Shown: positions 1 through 12,609 of the stretch, one piece after another
Position numbering within the stretch: position 1 is the first letter of the stretch
How the letters are laid out: each line of letters begins with the position of its first letter
Assembly: GCA_026745465.1 (NCBI GenBank)
Contig: JACYXH010000403.1
Location: 5,001 to 69,000, forward strand
Reading direction: 5' to 3'
DNA: 64,000 nucleotides
Source of the DNA: Lota lota
Taxonomy: Eukaryota; Chordata; Actinopteri; Gadiformes; Lotidae
Notes under the pieces: model-generated
Seen by the model: the letters and a program-made list of their open reading frames with translations, nothing else
What the model was told of the DNA's origin: nothing
Databases searched by the model: none
Program-made: the position numbers and the translations under genes

Positions 1-1401
1 CTAGAGATTAGGGTGGCTTTACAGTTCCTACTAGGAAATATCAACCTGGGAGAGCGCAGAAAGGTTATGGAAAATGTCTTGGGAAAAAAAAGGAAAATGA
101 TCATTTGAAAAGAGTGTGAACACTGTTAAAGTTTAATCAATGAGGAAATGCTCTGTTTACTTTGCATTACATTAATTTAGCAGACACTTTTGTGCAAAGC
201 GACCTACAGGAAGTGCATACAACAAGGCCAAAAAGTGCAAAAGTGCAATTTGAGTACACACACACATTCATAAAATAAGCAAAGCAACTGCTTTTGAGTG
301 CTACAATATAGAAACAAGAGATAGAAAATATATTTATATATTTTTTCACTTTGCAGAGTGTTTACTATGAATGCAAAAGGATAAAAAAAATCGAATGGAT
401 AAAAATGACAGTTTTTATGACAGGTATGCAAACAAGACAGTTATACAAGGTGCAAATAGCACAATGATCCATCCATAAAATTGCCCTAGTTTGTGTGAAG
501 GTGTGAACAGAAGCTGGGAAAAAGAAGTAATATGCCTCTACTGCCATCTACTGTTCAATTAGCATATTACATCATTTATTTAATTCGCTCTGAGATGCCA
601 CTGCTTCTACTTCTAATACACTTCTCCTAATGTTTAATGTTCTAAAAACTTAAAATAATTAATAATAACATATCACAGATGGATATATCCACTATACACC
701 TACCAGATATCCGATAACTTGTGAAAAAGCATAGATTAATATACATAGTAATTAATTGCATATATACAGTGGTTTACATAGTGAGTGTGTGAACCCCCCC
801 CCCCCCCCCCCCGACCCCCAACATGAGTGTGCGGTAATAATCATCACCCGCTTGGCTACGTAGCCAGGAGGCTTAATAGACCACTAATCAAAGGATTGAA
901 GGATTTGAAGGAAGACTGAATTTATGAGATTGCGATGGATTTGACTGAACATCATATTCTGATTCTTAACGCCTTGGTGACTCTTAATAACATAACTAGT
1001 TAGTTAATAAATTAAGGATTTCTGTTGTCCATCACTTTCAATGTGGAGAGGGAATCCCCTCTTTGGCCTAAAGGACAGCTGTCTTGACACCACATAAGGC
1101 AGGTGTTGTCATCTACCTGCGTTACCCGTGCCAACAGATAGAGGACAGCGTTGTACTACCACATGATTCCTTCACTTTATACAAAGTTTGTTAAAAAATG
1201 CCCCAATGGAGGGCATTTTTGTTGTGCCTCGTCTTCTGCAGTTCTAGGGATGATCACACAGCCATCAGGTTGAGCATGTGGTCATAATGTTGCATAGCTT
1301 GGATCCAGCAACTGCTTATACTTACCTAATAGTTGACTTGTGGTTGACTCTTGTTGTTTGATGGCTAAATAGTAACATCATCTTTGTCTTCGTCCTCACA
1401 G
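1..1401. other. Intron of msi1 (5' part outside window)
   Basis: No coding exon is visible here. About 170-230 holds a decayed copy of the fish repeat tail whose consensus reads TTTAGCAGACGCTTTTGTCC, the same tail found on the SINEs further along. A pure C tract of about 19 bases lies at 794-812. The rest is AT-rich unique-looking sequence. Confidence 0.6.
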
Positions 1402-4400
1402 GCTACCCAGGGTTCCAGGCCGCCACCTACACGAGCCGAAGCTACGCTGGGATCACCCCAGGATACACCTACCAGTTCCCTGGTAATTTACGCACCACTC
1501 TCCCGGATTGATCGGGCGACTCCCGGAATCAGACCGAGTCTCCCGGGCAGATTTATCAAATCAGGGAGAATGTTTTTTAAAAATATATAAATGTCAAAAA
1601 AAAAAAAGAGGACAACATCTGAGGGAAGGTACATCATTCAGATGTAGTCAGGGGCGGACTGGCCATCTGTGAGTTCTGGAGAATTACAGAACAGCCGAAA
1701 GTTATACCGAAAACAATTGCAGCACATTGGCGGCCTCTGGATGAAGGGGATTTTCTGATGAGATTAGCGCTGCAAAACAAAACGTTTTAATGCCAAAATC
1801 TCCCGGGATAGATTCAACTCGAATCGGCAACCCTAACCAAACTGCGGTCCTTTTACACCCTTCGCTCACAGTTCACTCCATCCACCCAGTCCTTTAATTC
1901 ATGTATGTGAATGGATAACATTCAGAGACCTGAGTAGCTTCAAGCAGGTGCAGGGCGGATTAATAATCAATAAAGAAAGAAGGAAAGTGCTGATTCTTCC
2001 AGAGTACTTCACCATAAGCCATCATTGTTGGTTGTATGCAAGTCAGGATTTGAATCAGTAACATGAATAGCTACGGGTGGGAATTCAATCAACTGTCTTT
2101 CCTTTATGTCCCAGGCATGGCCATTTAGAGTCTTGATTTTTTATCCTCGCTTCTCCATGTGATAACAGAGGCAATTAATGGTGGTCAATATACTTTGAAA
2201 TACATTCACATTTAGCGGACTCTTTAATCCAACATGATTTACACGTGAGGCTGATGATGACCAAAGTATACAGAAAACATCAGAGGTAGCCTACTGCTAA
2301 CATTTTGCTGCACCCAAGTAAAAAGAAAAATTGAGACTTCAAAATAGCTATTGGAACCATAACCAGATGTTGGCATTTTACTTATTTATGTTTTCCTTCC
2401 TTTATTAGACTAGTGCAGTGTCTAATAAAGGAATTAGACACACCATTGGCCCGCTCAAACAGGCTCGTTTTGAATGGGCCAATGGTGTGTCTAATAAAGG
2501 AATTAGACACACCATTGGCCCGCTCAAACAGACTCGTTTTGAACGGGCCAATGGTGTGTCTAATAAAGGAATTAGACACACCATTGGCCCGCTCAAACAG
2601 GCTCGTTTTGAACGGGCCAATGGTGTGTCTAATAAAGGAATTAGACACACCATTGGCCCGCTCAAACAGGCTCGTTTTGAACGGGCCAATGGTGTGTCTA
2701 ATAAAGGAATTAGACACACCATTGGCCCGCTCAAACATGCTCGTTTTGAACGGGCCAATGGTGTGTCTAATAAAGGAATTAGACACACCATTGGCCTGCT
2801 CAAACAGGCTCGTTTTGAACGGGCCAATGGTGTGTCTACTAAAGATAAAGCAATAAAAAACTCTTGCCAGATCATACATACATTGAGAGACTCCATTTTA
2901 GTTCGATGATTTATTATACATAAGAATGACTTGTAAATATTAGAGTGGAAATTACAGATTTTTATCTGATGTACACTTGCAAGTGTGTGTGTGTGTGTGT
3001 GTGTGTTGTACTGCACATGCACCTTTTGTTTTAATGTATGCTTATTTAGCTTACTTGTGCGCTTTAGTGATTTTGTAGTGATTTTGTATCCGGATAGATA
3101 TTCCGAAACTACAAAACTCAGAACTAACTTTGGAGACATTACCCTTTTTCTGTTTGTATTATTTGAATAGGAAGCCATCATTTCCCTTAAGGTTCTTGAA
3201 CAAAACCCTCGTTTTGAACAGGCACTCATAGTAGCACATTAAAACTGGGTGGTGTTAAATAGTGAGTCGACATACACTGTGTGTATGTCGTGTTATTTCC
3301 TAACATATGTGGATGAGCTTGATCTTTATCCTATCATGTGATAAAAACCTCCATGTTTCAATCAGCTTTCCCTCACCTGTTCCTTTGTGCCCATGCATTC
3401 CCTTGATGTGTAAGTGTGTGTGAATGTGCACAGATCCATGTGTGTTTGTGTGTGTGCGTGCACGCGCACATGCATGTGTCTGCCTGCGGCGGCAGGGGTG
3501 TTGCCGGTGGTGGCAAGGTCTCATGCGCACTCTTGATGTTTCTGTTCTAGAGTTCCACTTAGAGCGGACACCCCTTCTGACATCACCCCACCCCCCCGAG
3601 CTCACAGGTCAGTCCCTCACTCCTCTGGACTTTACAGGCAGCATATTGTCTGCTTGCTCAAGAGCACTACAGCAGCACGCCTGCTGCACTGACACCAGCA
3701 CTGGCGACGAATTGCACAGAAATCAAAGATCTTCACTCGGTTGTTTGTTTGCTTGTGTTTGTCGGTCCTCTGTTGTGTTGGGAGGCAGGGAAATTGGCAG
3801 GACTATGTCTACTGCCTTTGCATTAGTTTGCTTTTTTGTTGTTGCATGAATCACTAATGTAATAATTCACTAATGACACTTTCATGGGTTTGTGGATTTT
3901 TAGGTGAAATGTATGTAGTTTCATTGGTTGACCTTGTCCTCCTCTATTCCTCTTTGATTGATCTTTCTCCCTGTCCCTCTGTCTCTCCATAGCCATTCCC
4001 CTAACAGCGTACGGACCCATGGCGGCTGCTGCCGCGGCAGTGGTGCGAGGTAGGATGCCATGGCACTGTCATTCATCCATCCATTCATTCTTTAGTCAGG
4101 CCTTAGGTCATTCATTCATTCATTCAAATTAGTTACTCATTCATCAAGAGAGACAAAACCCAAGACTGGCGAGTCATTGGTGACAATGGTGTTGTTTTGA
4201 TGTGATTAGGCTCCACCCCCTCTCGCTCAGCTGGGTTCTTAGGTACCAGCAGTCCCGGGCCCATGGCAGACCTATATGGAGCCGCAAGCCAGGAGTCCGC
4301 CGTCAGTAGTTACCTCACTGCTGCAAGCCCTGGCCCCAACAGCGGATTTGGCCACGGCTTGGGGGTAAGACGACCTGCGACAAGGCTGGTATATTTACAT

Positions 4401-4487
4401 AATCGGAGGATGAGCAAACTTCCGTTGTTTTGGTAATGTTCACGCTTTTACTCTCTAAACTGTTTTACACTGCTAGGTTTAACTTGA

Positions 4488-4518
<31 letters not shown>

Positions 4519-4649
4519 ACTGTGCGGGTTAACATTCATTTGGATTTAGAAATGCGTGAGAATTTTATTCATTACCAATACTGTATCCTTGAAACTCCTC
4601 TCTGCAGGGGCCTTTGATCGCCACAGCCTTTACTAACGGCTACCATTAG
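1402..4649 (+). CDS. msi1: Musashi RNA-binding protein 1, C-terminal exons (5' partial)
   Basis: Musashi-1 is an RNA-binding translational regulator of neural stem cells. Only the C-terminal part, about 110 residues, is in the window; both RNA-recognition motifs lie upstream. Coding exons are 1402-1482, 3993-4049, 4210-4364 and 4608-4649, all with AG/GT borders and matching phase. The peptide starts [16 protein letters not shown], continues [19 protein letters not shown] and [17 protein letters not shown], and ends [13 protein letters not shown]-stop, the hallmark Musashi C-terminus. The AYGPM...AVVR and GSTPSR segments match Musashi-1 better than Musashi-2. The exon before AGFLG is joined without the longer insert known from mammalian MSI1, so a shorter splice form is likely. 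The terminal coding exon runs 11 bases past the stop to a GTAAGA donor at 4661, so there is probably an intron in the 3' UTR. Neighbouring prkab1 and pla2g1b agree with 12q24-type synteny. Confidence 0.93.
2431..2844. repeat. Palindromic VNTR, six 69-bp units, in an msi1 intron
   Basis: Six head-to-tail copies of a 69-bp unit start at about 2431, 2500, 2569, 2638, 2707 and 2776. Each unit is an inverted repeat: an arm beginning TTAGACACACCATTGGCC is mirrored by GGCCAATGGTGTGTCTAA across a short CTCAAACAGGCTCG-type loop. Because 69 is a multiple of three and no unit contains a stop in several frames, long spurious reading frames appear on both strands. I call these artefacts of the repeat. Units differ by only a few substitutions. 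Confidence 0.95.
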
Positions 4650-4660
4650 AGGAGCTGGAG

Positions 4661-4754
4661 GTAAGACTTCCTGTCATGTTATGTCGTTTCATTATCATAA
4701 GGTTTTGTGGTTTTTCAGATGAACAGAATAAGAAATACATAACCATAGTGATTG

Positions 4755-4786
<32 letters not shown>

Positions 4787-7700
4787 GTTTGCGTTTAGAG
4801 CTGTAGACTAAGAGCTGGAAAGACTTAAAGCTACTTCATGGGGATCTGGCCGTCTGGTGTGTGACCTTGTAGCCATGACGTGCTCCACGCTGGACCCCCC
4901 CCCCCCCCCCCCCCCATCATTGACCCTTGACCCTCCTCCCCCCCCTGATGATGATCAGGCATTTTTTTCTTTCAATTTTGACCTCTTCCGGTTAACTCTA
5001 CATCATGTTGGGAGGTTTAAAGTTATAATAATGATTAGTTCAATCAGGCGCAACATGCATTTTATTTTTTGAAAAATGTTTATGGTTAGAAATTTGTGCA
5101 AATGCTTTATTTCTAGCCATTCTTAATTTCACTGTACTGTTTTTGTGTGTGTGACAATTGTGCTCATTTGTGTGTGTTTCGGCTGTGTTTAATTAGTTAG
5201 ATTGAAATGCTGTAAAGGAACAATGTTTGCGACTGGTTGCATCCTGCGCAAAATATTTCAGCTGCTCTCTTTGCTTGCTGAATCATTGTACATTCGTCAT
5301 TAGGTCTCGAGAAATTCTAACAAAGAGTTGTGATTTAAACTATTTTTTGTAATCTTTCACAAAGGTTTTTATTAACACTTTGTTATGCTAATGATGATCA
5401 AACGATACCGCTTACTATAAGCATAAAGCAAACCCGCTGACAGTCAAATTGTTTGTGTGCTGCACGATACTGTAAAATACTGTAAATACAACTCGGGTGG
5501 GGGGGTGGGGGGGAGTCTGCAAATGCTAGTGTTACTTGTTCTATTACCAGTTGAACGTTTTGTAGAACCTCAACAGGCTACATATCATCTCACGGGAATT
5601 GTAAGACCATGTACAGATTGCCCTTCAGTAGTCAGAGAGTTAAACAATGAAGTATGTCACGGAGTTGAAAAGCAAGTCAAGGGTTCTTGATTTGGGGCTT
5701 TTCTGCTGTGAATTCAGTCTGGTCATTGGGCATGATACAGTAGATGGAGGCAGGTTTGAGTCGATTCTTCCTTGTTCTGGGGTTAAAGCTCCTTGGAGGG
5801 AGGGGGGAGGCTGTTTTCTTACATTGTCATATCATTGTCATGTTGAAATGTGATTTTTACCTATGTGAAGAAGAATGAAGGACTGACCTGCAGGATCGGC
5901 TGTAAAGAGTTATCATCAAGCCAATTCTGACTGATTTCACCTGTTTGTATGTGTGTGTTTGTGTGGGCCAGTGGGCAGCTTTATGTGATCATACATTTTT
6001 GTTGTTTGACGTTTTTGGTGCTATGTACCCTTTTAGGACTGGTACTATAGCTTTAAAACAAATTGACACTATTAACGACATTTTATCTTTACATTAACAT
6101 TGTGTGTCTGTCATTTTGTGAGTAGATTAAAAAAATGTCTTCAACTGGGTACAGGCTGGAAGTCTCTAACCTAGCCATCAGATGGCGCCACAAGACACTT
6201 ATGACTGACAGTTACACAGCTGATCCACTGGCTGTCACAAGACTGTAGCAATACACACAGCTTTTATCTAAAGAGCAAAGATTATTTGGTATGGAGCTAA
6301 TAAGTTGTTGCACTGGCAGATTGTAAAATCTTGTTTTTCTCCTTTTTTCCTGAGTTTAAGAACAAAGCACTATTAGTCTATTAAAACACCAGGGTTTCGA
6401 TTTTGAAGGTGTTTTCTTTTAATACTGCTGCAGTCACCTGTGGCAGTCCCCATCTTTTTTGATGATGTCTTCACTGAAAAAAATTACAATCCTTGGCAAC
6501 ACTAACCTTTCTCTGTCTTTCTTTAAATAAACAAAAACACTTTTTAAGATTCCTAATAAATTATTTTAAAACATTAAATGTATTTGTGTCATGTCTACTC
6601 ATGGGAATTCATATTCCCAATGAGTGTTTTCTTTTTAGCGTCGCATTTTACTTTTCTGATGGAATTGGATCTGCATGATGGATGGCCCCCACCTGTGTTT
6701 ATCCTTCACACTGGCAGTTTATCGAGCATACTGGGTCAACAACATGGACGGGATGACAATGAACAGGAGTGATGACCACATTAAATAGCTTATGAACTGA
6801 TAAAAACAAATACAGTTAGCATTTTGCATCTGTAAAAGTATATTTCTGGCCAGAAAACAAACACTAAAGATAAAATGCGTAGCCTATAGTTTCAACTCCT
6901 ACTGAAAATCAAATGAAATTTGATATCTGTGGGAATCTGACGGAGAAATTGGGAGGACGAATGACGGCGGGGGCCACCTTTAACGCTGAGTTTTGTGAAC
7001 TTTTCCATGAGAATCCGTATGGCTCCTGTGATGGAAAATGACTCGAGGCCCCATTCCGAGGTCAGCTCGCTTAAACAAACTAGTTGAGATATTCAAGTTG
7101 TCATGCGCACACTATAGTGGCCTTTCTGCCTTTGCAACTATCTACCTCTCCACAGCTGCCTGTTTTCCTGGGATTCTCCTGTATTCCTGCATTGTGCTCT
7201 GTTCTCATGTGAGCAAAGCTCCTCTCCCCAACTATGTGTCCGGCCTTGACTGCCTATTGCACCTGTTACAGATAGTGCATGGCGTCATCCCGGGATATCT
7301 CTGGGACGGTGCTTGCTCCACTCTACAAAAAAAGGGCTTCCCCCCTCTAATTCAGGGCGCTTTTTCTCGAGAGCTCTGCTCTGCGTGGGGTTGCCGTGGA
7401 AACTGCGTCTTTTATGTGCTGCAGCGTGTGAAATAAATCAACTACGATTATCCATTTAGCCTTAAGCCTCTTATTCGAGCCAGCCACCGGTCATTTCATT
7501 TGCTACAACGCTCCCCAAAATGCAACGGTGTTGCGCCTTCATTTGGCAACGAATGTATTGCGAACGTCTAATGTAAGACGTCCGGACGGAGTAACGTTAA
7601 CGGGTAAAAGACAGACGGTGAAGAGAGTTTTTTGTACGTTTTTTTTTTAGATAAACACCGTGTATGTTTTTTTTTTTTGGGATAAACACCGTTTAGACGC

Positions 7701-7800
7701 CCATGTGGGCCTCTCTAAACCACCCACACAGGCAGGAGGCGGAAGAGGTTGTGCTTTGTCCAAGCTCGCGCAGGGTTCCCGTGCGGATGCAAACATGGCG
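4661..7800 (+). other. msi1 3' UTR and intergenic region
   Basis: After the stop codon a donor at 4661 and an acceptor at about 4798-4799 suggest a spliced 3' UTR that resumes at 4800. A GT run (about 4756-4783), C tracts near 4898 and 4938, and AATAAA signals at 6526-6531 and 6555-6560 are visible, so the transcript probably ends near 6.6 kb. A 132-codon open frame at 7038-7436 matches nothing I recognise and has no splice or promoter context, so I leave it uncalled. From about 7500 the sequence becomes CpG-rich, which fits the prkab1 promoter. Confidence 0.5.
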
Positions 7801-8161
7801 TACGAGGGTCTTCGTTTACTGCGACTTTGAAAGAAAGGGAAGTAGAAGAGGTGAGGAACTAAGACTTTTCACCTGAAAGACGCGTTAACCACGCCATTGT
7901 TACAGCCATTGCGACGCGTATGCTCCAGAAGTCTGTTTCGTTTTTGTTTATATCAACGCGGAAACAACTATGAGCTAACAACGTTTCGTGCTGTCTGTCT
8001 GTCTGTTTGTTGTAGTGGTGGCAGTAACGTTACGCGTTTTCACCAAGACGTGCGTTTTAATGGCTAACAGACGCCTACTGCATTTGGCCCGTGGTTTACG
8101 ACGAGTTTAACTTCTGTGGTTTGTCGGCGGTAGTGGCTGTGGCTGACCTGTGCGACCGAAG

Positions 8162-11100
8162 ATGGGGAACAGCAACAGCGACCGCGGGAGTGGGGCGCAG
8201 GGTGAAAGGTCAGACAGAGATGGACAGCAAGGTGGGAAAGAGGCACGCGCCAACATTCTGATGGACAGCACAGATGATGCAGAAGATTCAAAGGTTTACA
8301 TTATGCTCCTTATTTCCATTTGCACGTGTGCTCCTCATGCCAATATTGTACATCTAAATACACATAGTCTTACTGTATTTATTTTTATTTGACTTTAGTT
8401 AGTATTCTATTGTGATTTAATATTTTTTGTGATTGTTATCCATGTTTTTAATATTTGTATTTTGTTCCTTGTGTGCTACTGTCCCATCATAACTTTACCT
8501 CAGGGATCAAAAGGGTGTGTGTCCGTCTGTGTTTTCCTGTCTTATTCGCACACATGCAACTGTATGCAACCGACCTACCTCCACAAAGACACTATTTCTT
8601 CCCTATGGCCTTTTTTCTAGGCTCCACAGGAGATACAAGAATTTCTCGCCTGGCAACGAGACCTTGAAAGTAATACCAAAAATCCAGCGCAGAGCAGACC
8701 CACTGTTTTTACATGGAAAGGAGGTGCCAAAGAAGTATTTGTTTCAGGTTCTTTCAACAACTGGGCAACCAAAATCCCGCTCAACAAAAGGTAGTTTGCC
8801 TTTAAAGTTTCGTAGTTTGTGTATATATATATTTGTTTTCATAAAGTAATGTATTATTCCTCCCAATGCCAGCCACAGCAACTTTGTGGCCATTGTGGAC
8901 TTGCCTGAGGGAGACCACCAGTATAAGTTTTGTGTGGATGGAAACTGGACACTCGATCCAACCGGGGTAAGTTCCTTCCTCAATGTCTGCAGTCAAGTAA
9001 GCTCCCTAACTTAGCCCTTGATTAAAAAAACACACACCCCGTAATAAGCTCTGGCTACAAGCGTCTGCTTACTTCTTGTTCAGAGTAATAGTTGAAAGAC
9101 CAGTTTGGAGATCGGATCACTGACACTCGTCATGACGTCCATGCTGGTTCCCTCCCCAGGCAGTGATCACAACAAAGACAGGAACTATCAACAACACCAT
9201 AGAGGTCAAGAGGACAGACTTTGAGGTGTTTGACGCCCTCCGCATCGACTCAGAGGAAACGTCGGACATCTCCGGTGAGTGCGAAACTCTTCGCCTGCTT
9301 TCTGACTTGAAGATGCTGTAGGTAGGCTTTGAGAGTGGCAAGGAGAGCGAAGAGAGAGTGATGGTTTGTCACATGGGTTAGACACATAAGCGGATTCCAC
9401 TATTTCAGCATTCTACTAGTTATGTCTGTTGTTTCTGTGTGTCCGCTGATGTCATACGCCGTGGTAAGAGATTAAGTTGGAACATTTTAAGGCCAAGATA
9501 GTAGTTTGGGTTATGGGAAATTACATCCTTGGCCTTCCCAACTCAAAACAATATAATAGCATGTAATTAAACGGCTGGATGGATATGAATCCAGATTATG
9601 TGATTCAAACGCAATGGCCGGAATGCAATCATTGGCCAAACTGTGAATAATGTCGACAACACCGTGGGAAAATAAGGATTCTGTGTGATCAACATTATTC
9701 TGTGTCATTAATGTTAACGGTTTATTTCCTTAATGCAGTGATGTCGGCGTTTGACCTGCTTTGTTTCCCAGACCTGTCCAGCTCTCCGCCGGGCCCTTAC
9801 CTGCAGGACGCGTACCTGTTGAAGCCAGAGGACAAGATCAAACACCCCCCTATCCTGCCCCCGCACCTTCTGCAGGTCCTGCTCAACAAGGACACCGGCA
9901 TCTCAGTAAGTCTTGTGGGGGCTTGAAGTGGGATCACTTGTCTCCACCATATATCACTTTTATTTTGTTTATTGATATCTTTTTTTATTTAGGGCATTTA
10001 GCAGACGCTTTTGTCCAAAGTGACTTACAACCATTCATACACACCTTCACACACCCGTAAAACCATTCATACACACATTCACACAACCGTACAACCATTC
10101 ACACACACATTCACACACCCGTACAACCATTCATACACACATTCACACACCCGTACAACCATTCATACACACATTCACACACCCGTAAAACCATTCATAC
10201 ACACATTCACACACCCGTACAACCATTCATACACACATTCACACACCTGTACAACCATTCATACACACATTCACACACACATTCACACACCCGTAAAACC
10301 ATTCACACACACATTCACACACCCGTACAACCATTCATACACACATTCACACACCCGTAAAACCATTCATACACACATTCACACACCCGTACAACCATTC
10401 ATACACACATTCACACACCCGTACAACCATTCATACACACATTCACACACACATTCACACACCCGTAAAACCATTCACACACACATTCACACACCCGTAA
10501 AACCATTCACACACACATTCACACACCCGTACAACCATTCATACACACATTCACACACCCGTACAACCATTCATACACACATTCACACACACATTCACAC
10601 ACCCGTAAAACCATTCATACACACATTCACACACCCGTACAACCATTCATACACACATTCACACACACATTCACACACCCGTAAAACCATTCATACACAC
10701 ATTCACACACCCGTACAACCATTCATACACACATTCACACACCCGTACAACCATTCATACACACATTCACACACACATTCACACACCCGTAAAACCATTC
10801 ATACACACATTCACACACCCGTACAACCATTCACACACACATTCACACACCCGTACAACCATTCACACACACATTCACACACCGACGGCGGTGTCAACCA
10901 CACACAGCAACAGCCAGCTCGTCGGGAGCAGTTGGGGCTAGGTGTCTTGCTCAGGGACACCTCGGCACTCCGCTAGGAGGAGCCGAACTAGCAACCTTCC
11001 GGTTACAAGTCAACCTGCTCTACCTCCTGAGCTACTGCCGCGCCTATCACTTCTATAGCTTGGTAACCTAACATCATCTTTCTGTTGTTTTCATTTTTTC

Positions 11101-11335
11101 CAGTGTGACCCAACCCTGCTTCCAGAGCCAAATCATGTCATGCTCAACCATCTGTATGCGCTCTCCATCAAGGTAATATTTAGTTGTTTTTTGGGCAGAA
11201 TTGTCCTGTACCTCCTAAAAGCTGGAAAAAGACTGTTTTAATACGCCTGTGTTTCAGGACGGAGTCATGGTGCTCAGTGCAACTCACCGATACAAGAAGA
11301 AGTATGTGACGACGCTGCTATACAAACCCATATAG
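8162..11335 (+). CDS. prkab1: AMP-activated protein kinase beta-1 subunit
   Basis: The beta subunit is the scaffold that joins the alpha kinase and gamma nucleotide sensor of AMPK and binds glycogen. Seven coding exons join in phase: 8162-8293, 8621-8790, 8873-8966, 9160-9274, 9772-9905, 11104-11172 and 11258-11335, giving 263 residues (human 270). The start MGNSNSD carries the N-myristoylation glycine. Residues about 71-150 form the CBM48 glycogen-binding module (RPTVFTWKGG, SGSFNNW, LPEGDHQYKF). Ser88 corresponds to the known Ser108 autophosphorylation site. The C-terminal alpha/gamma-binding region reads PPILPPHLLQV, then NHVMLNHLYALSIKDGVM, and ends KKKYVTTLLYKPI-stop. The first donor is an unusual GTTTAC, but phase and conservation support it. 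The polyadenylation signal AATAAA lies at 11530-11535. The start is fixed by the conserved MGN and the absence of an upstream in-frame alternative. Confidence 0.97.
9992..11044 (-). mobile_element. tRNA-derived SINE (minus) swollen by an internal minisatellite
   Basis: Read on the minus strand the right end is tRNA-like: GGCAGTAGCTCAGGAGGTAG resembles an A box, and GGTTGCTAGTTCGGCTCC lies at the B-box position. The left end is the teleost tail seen as TTTAGCAGACGCTTTTGTCC on the plus strand. Between them, 10031-10884 is a minisatellite. Sister copies at 16890-17052 and 22711-23440 have the same head and tail but only a single ATTCATACACCGACGG where this copy has the array. The element lies in prkab1 intron 5. 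Confidence 0.85.
10031..10884. repeat. Minisatellite based on CCATTCATACACACATTCAC
   Basis: About 850 bp of a roughly 30-bp unit, ACAACCATTCATACACACAT followed by TCACACACCCGT. There are two interleaved variants (GTACAACC and GTAAAACC) and occasional extra ACACATTC steps. The resulting His/Thr-rich open frame of 321 codons is a repeat artefact inside an intron. Confidence 0.95.
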
Positions 11336-11622
11336 TCCCAAAATCTCTGCAGGAGCCGCTCTCCATGTATCGAATGCGTACACAGCCAAAATCACTGTTT
11401 GCTAATGGGGTCCAACGAGGGAGGGTTCTTTGCAACAAGTGGTCTATTTTGATTATCTTTGTATATGTATATATGACCATATATATATAGTTTCAGTTGT
11501 CTCTTATTTTGTCACATCTTTACACTGATAATAAAAAATAAAAATTACGTATCAAAGTATGTTCTCTCTTTTTTGACAAAAGGCACAAAAAAATGACATG
11601 AGATGAGAAAAAGAGCTGTTAC

Positions 11623-12047
11623 TTAAAGGTGCAGTGTGTAGATTTTGGTTCGTCTAGCGGAACGGGCGTGGCAGAAATGTATGTTCCCACCAAAATAGGA
11701 ATTGTGTTTTTGTTACCTGAGAATGGAGTCCTTTCAGCCCGGACCAGACAAAAGGCACTAGAGAGGACGAGTTTCACATGTTTTTACATTAATAATTGCT
11801 TGTAAGTAAATGACCTTTAGTTTCACAGAGTAAATGAGTAAAAACATTTTATAGAAGAACCTCATCACTTGAGACTTGGCTAGACGATGACATCATTTTG
11901 GAAGTACGTCCCAGCACCTTACCGGCCAGTAAAGGCCACTGTAGCCTCTCCTACGTCGTTTGAAAGGGAGAGGTGAGGGTATTTTGTTGCTTGCAGTCTG
12001 CAACCTCACCACCAGATGCCACTAAATCCTACACACCTCACCTTTAA
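11623..12047. mobile_element. TTAA-flanked non-autonomous DNA element (piggyBac-like MITE)
   Basis: The left end TTAAAGGTGCAGTGTGTAG and the right end CTACACACCTCACCTTTAA are imperfect inverted repeats of about 25 bp bounded by TTAA, the target site typical of piggyBac elements. The roughly 420-bp interior has no open frame of note. It sits between the prkab1 3' end and the minus-strand pla2g1b. Confidence 0.7.
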
Positions 12048-12609
12048 TTTGTATATTGACAAAACCTACCGTGACCGTGAGTTCTGGCACTAGATCACAA
12101 ATGTAGTGAACTATCAGGAGCAAACAGCTGGCAGTCACGATGGCCACCAAAACACAGAGTCACAGTGAAGATACTGTACAGATAAGACTCCATTTGGTTA
12201 GTCTTTCACTGCACCATGATACACTCTTCTGTGTATAGTGTCTTACCATGTTATGTGTGGGGGGTTGTTTTTCTGATATGACCCTCAAAGCTGAACTGCT
12301 CAATGTTTGAGGAGTGAGCAAGTAGACCATGGCCACAGATAAGCGTTGTTGTGAAATGCCAGTTTGAGGCAAACATCCAAAATATAGCAGTGTTCCTCCA
12401 TTATTTTAATGTAAATTATATCATTAAAAAATTTTTTTTCTATAAAACAAAACTGCTGCTTTTACATTGAGTGATTGCATTGGAAGCATTAACCACACTA
12501 TTTAAATAAGACAAATACAATTGTTACATCTTTGCAGTGTTTTTTTTTTTCTTAAGCACTTTATTTTTATTTTATGTTAATGTTCTGAAAGTCTGTGTTG
12601 TTTTCCAGC
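12048..12609. other. Intergenic, 3' side of minus-strand pla2g1b
   Basis: No gene is visible. The stretch lies between the MITE and the stop codon of the minus-strand phospholipase gene and probably includes its 3' UTR. TTTATT at about 12561-12566 is an AATAAA on the minus strand and a plausible polyadenylation signal. Confidence 0.4.

Noticed and set aside
2382-3229. Reading frames of 147-274 codons on both strands
   Set aside because: They come from the 69-bp palindromic VNTR, whose length is a multiple of three; it lies inside an msi1 intron.
7038-7436. 132-codon open frame upstream of prkab1
   Set aside because: No recognised domain and no promoter or splice support; plausible chance frame.
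10011-10976. 321-codon His/Thr-rich open frame
   Set aside because: A minisatellite within a prkab1 intron, with no splice or start context.
10976-11044. tRNA gene (A and B boxes on the minus strand)
   Set aside because: The head is part of a SINE with a retroposon tail and sister copies; cloverleaf pairing is not kept. The same applies to the tRNA-like end at 53310-53376.
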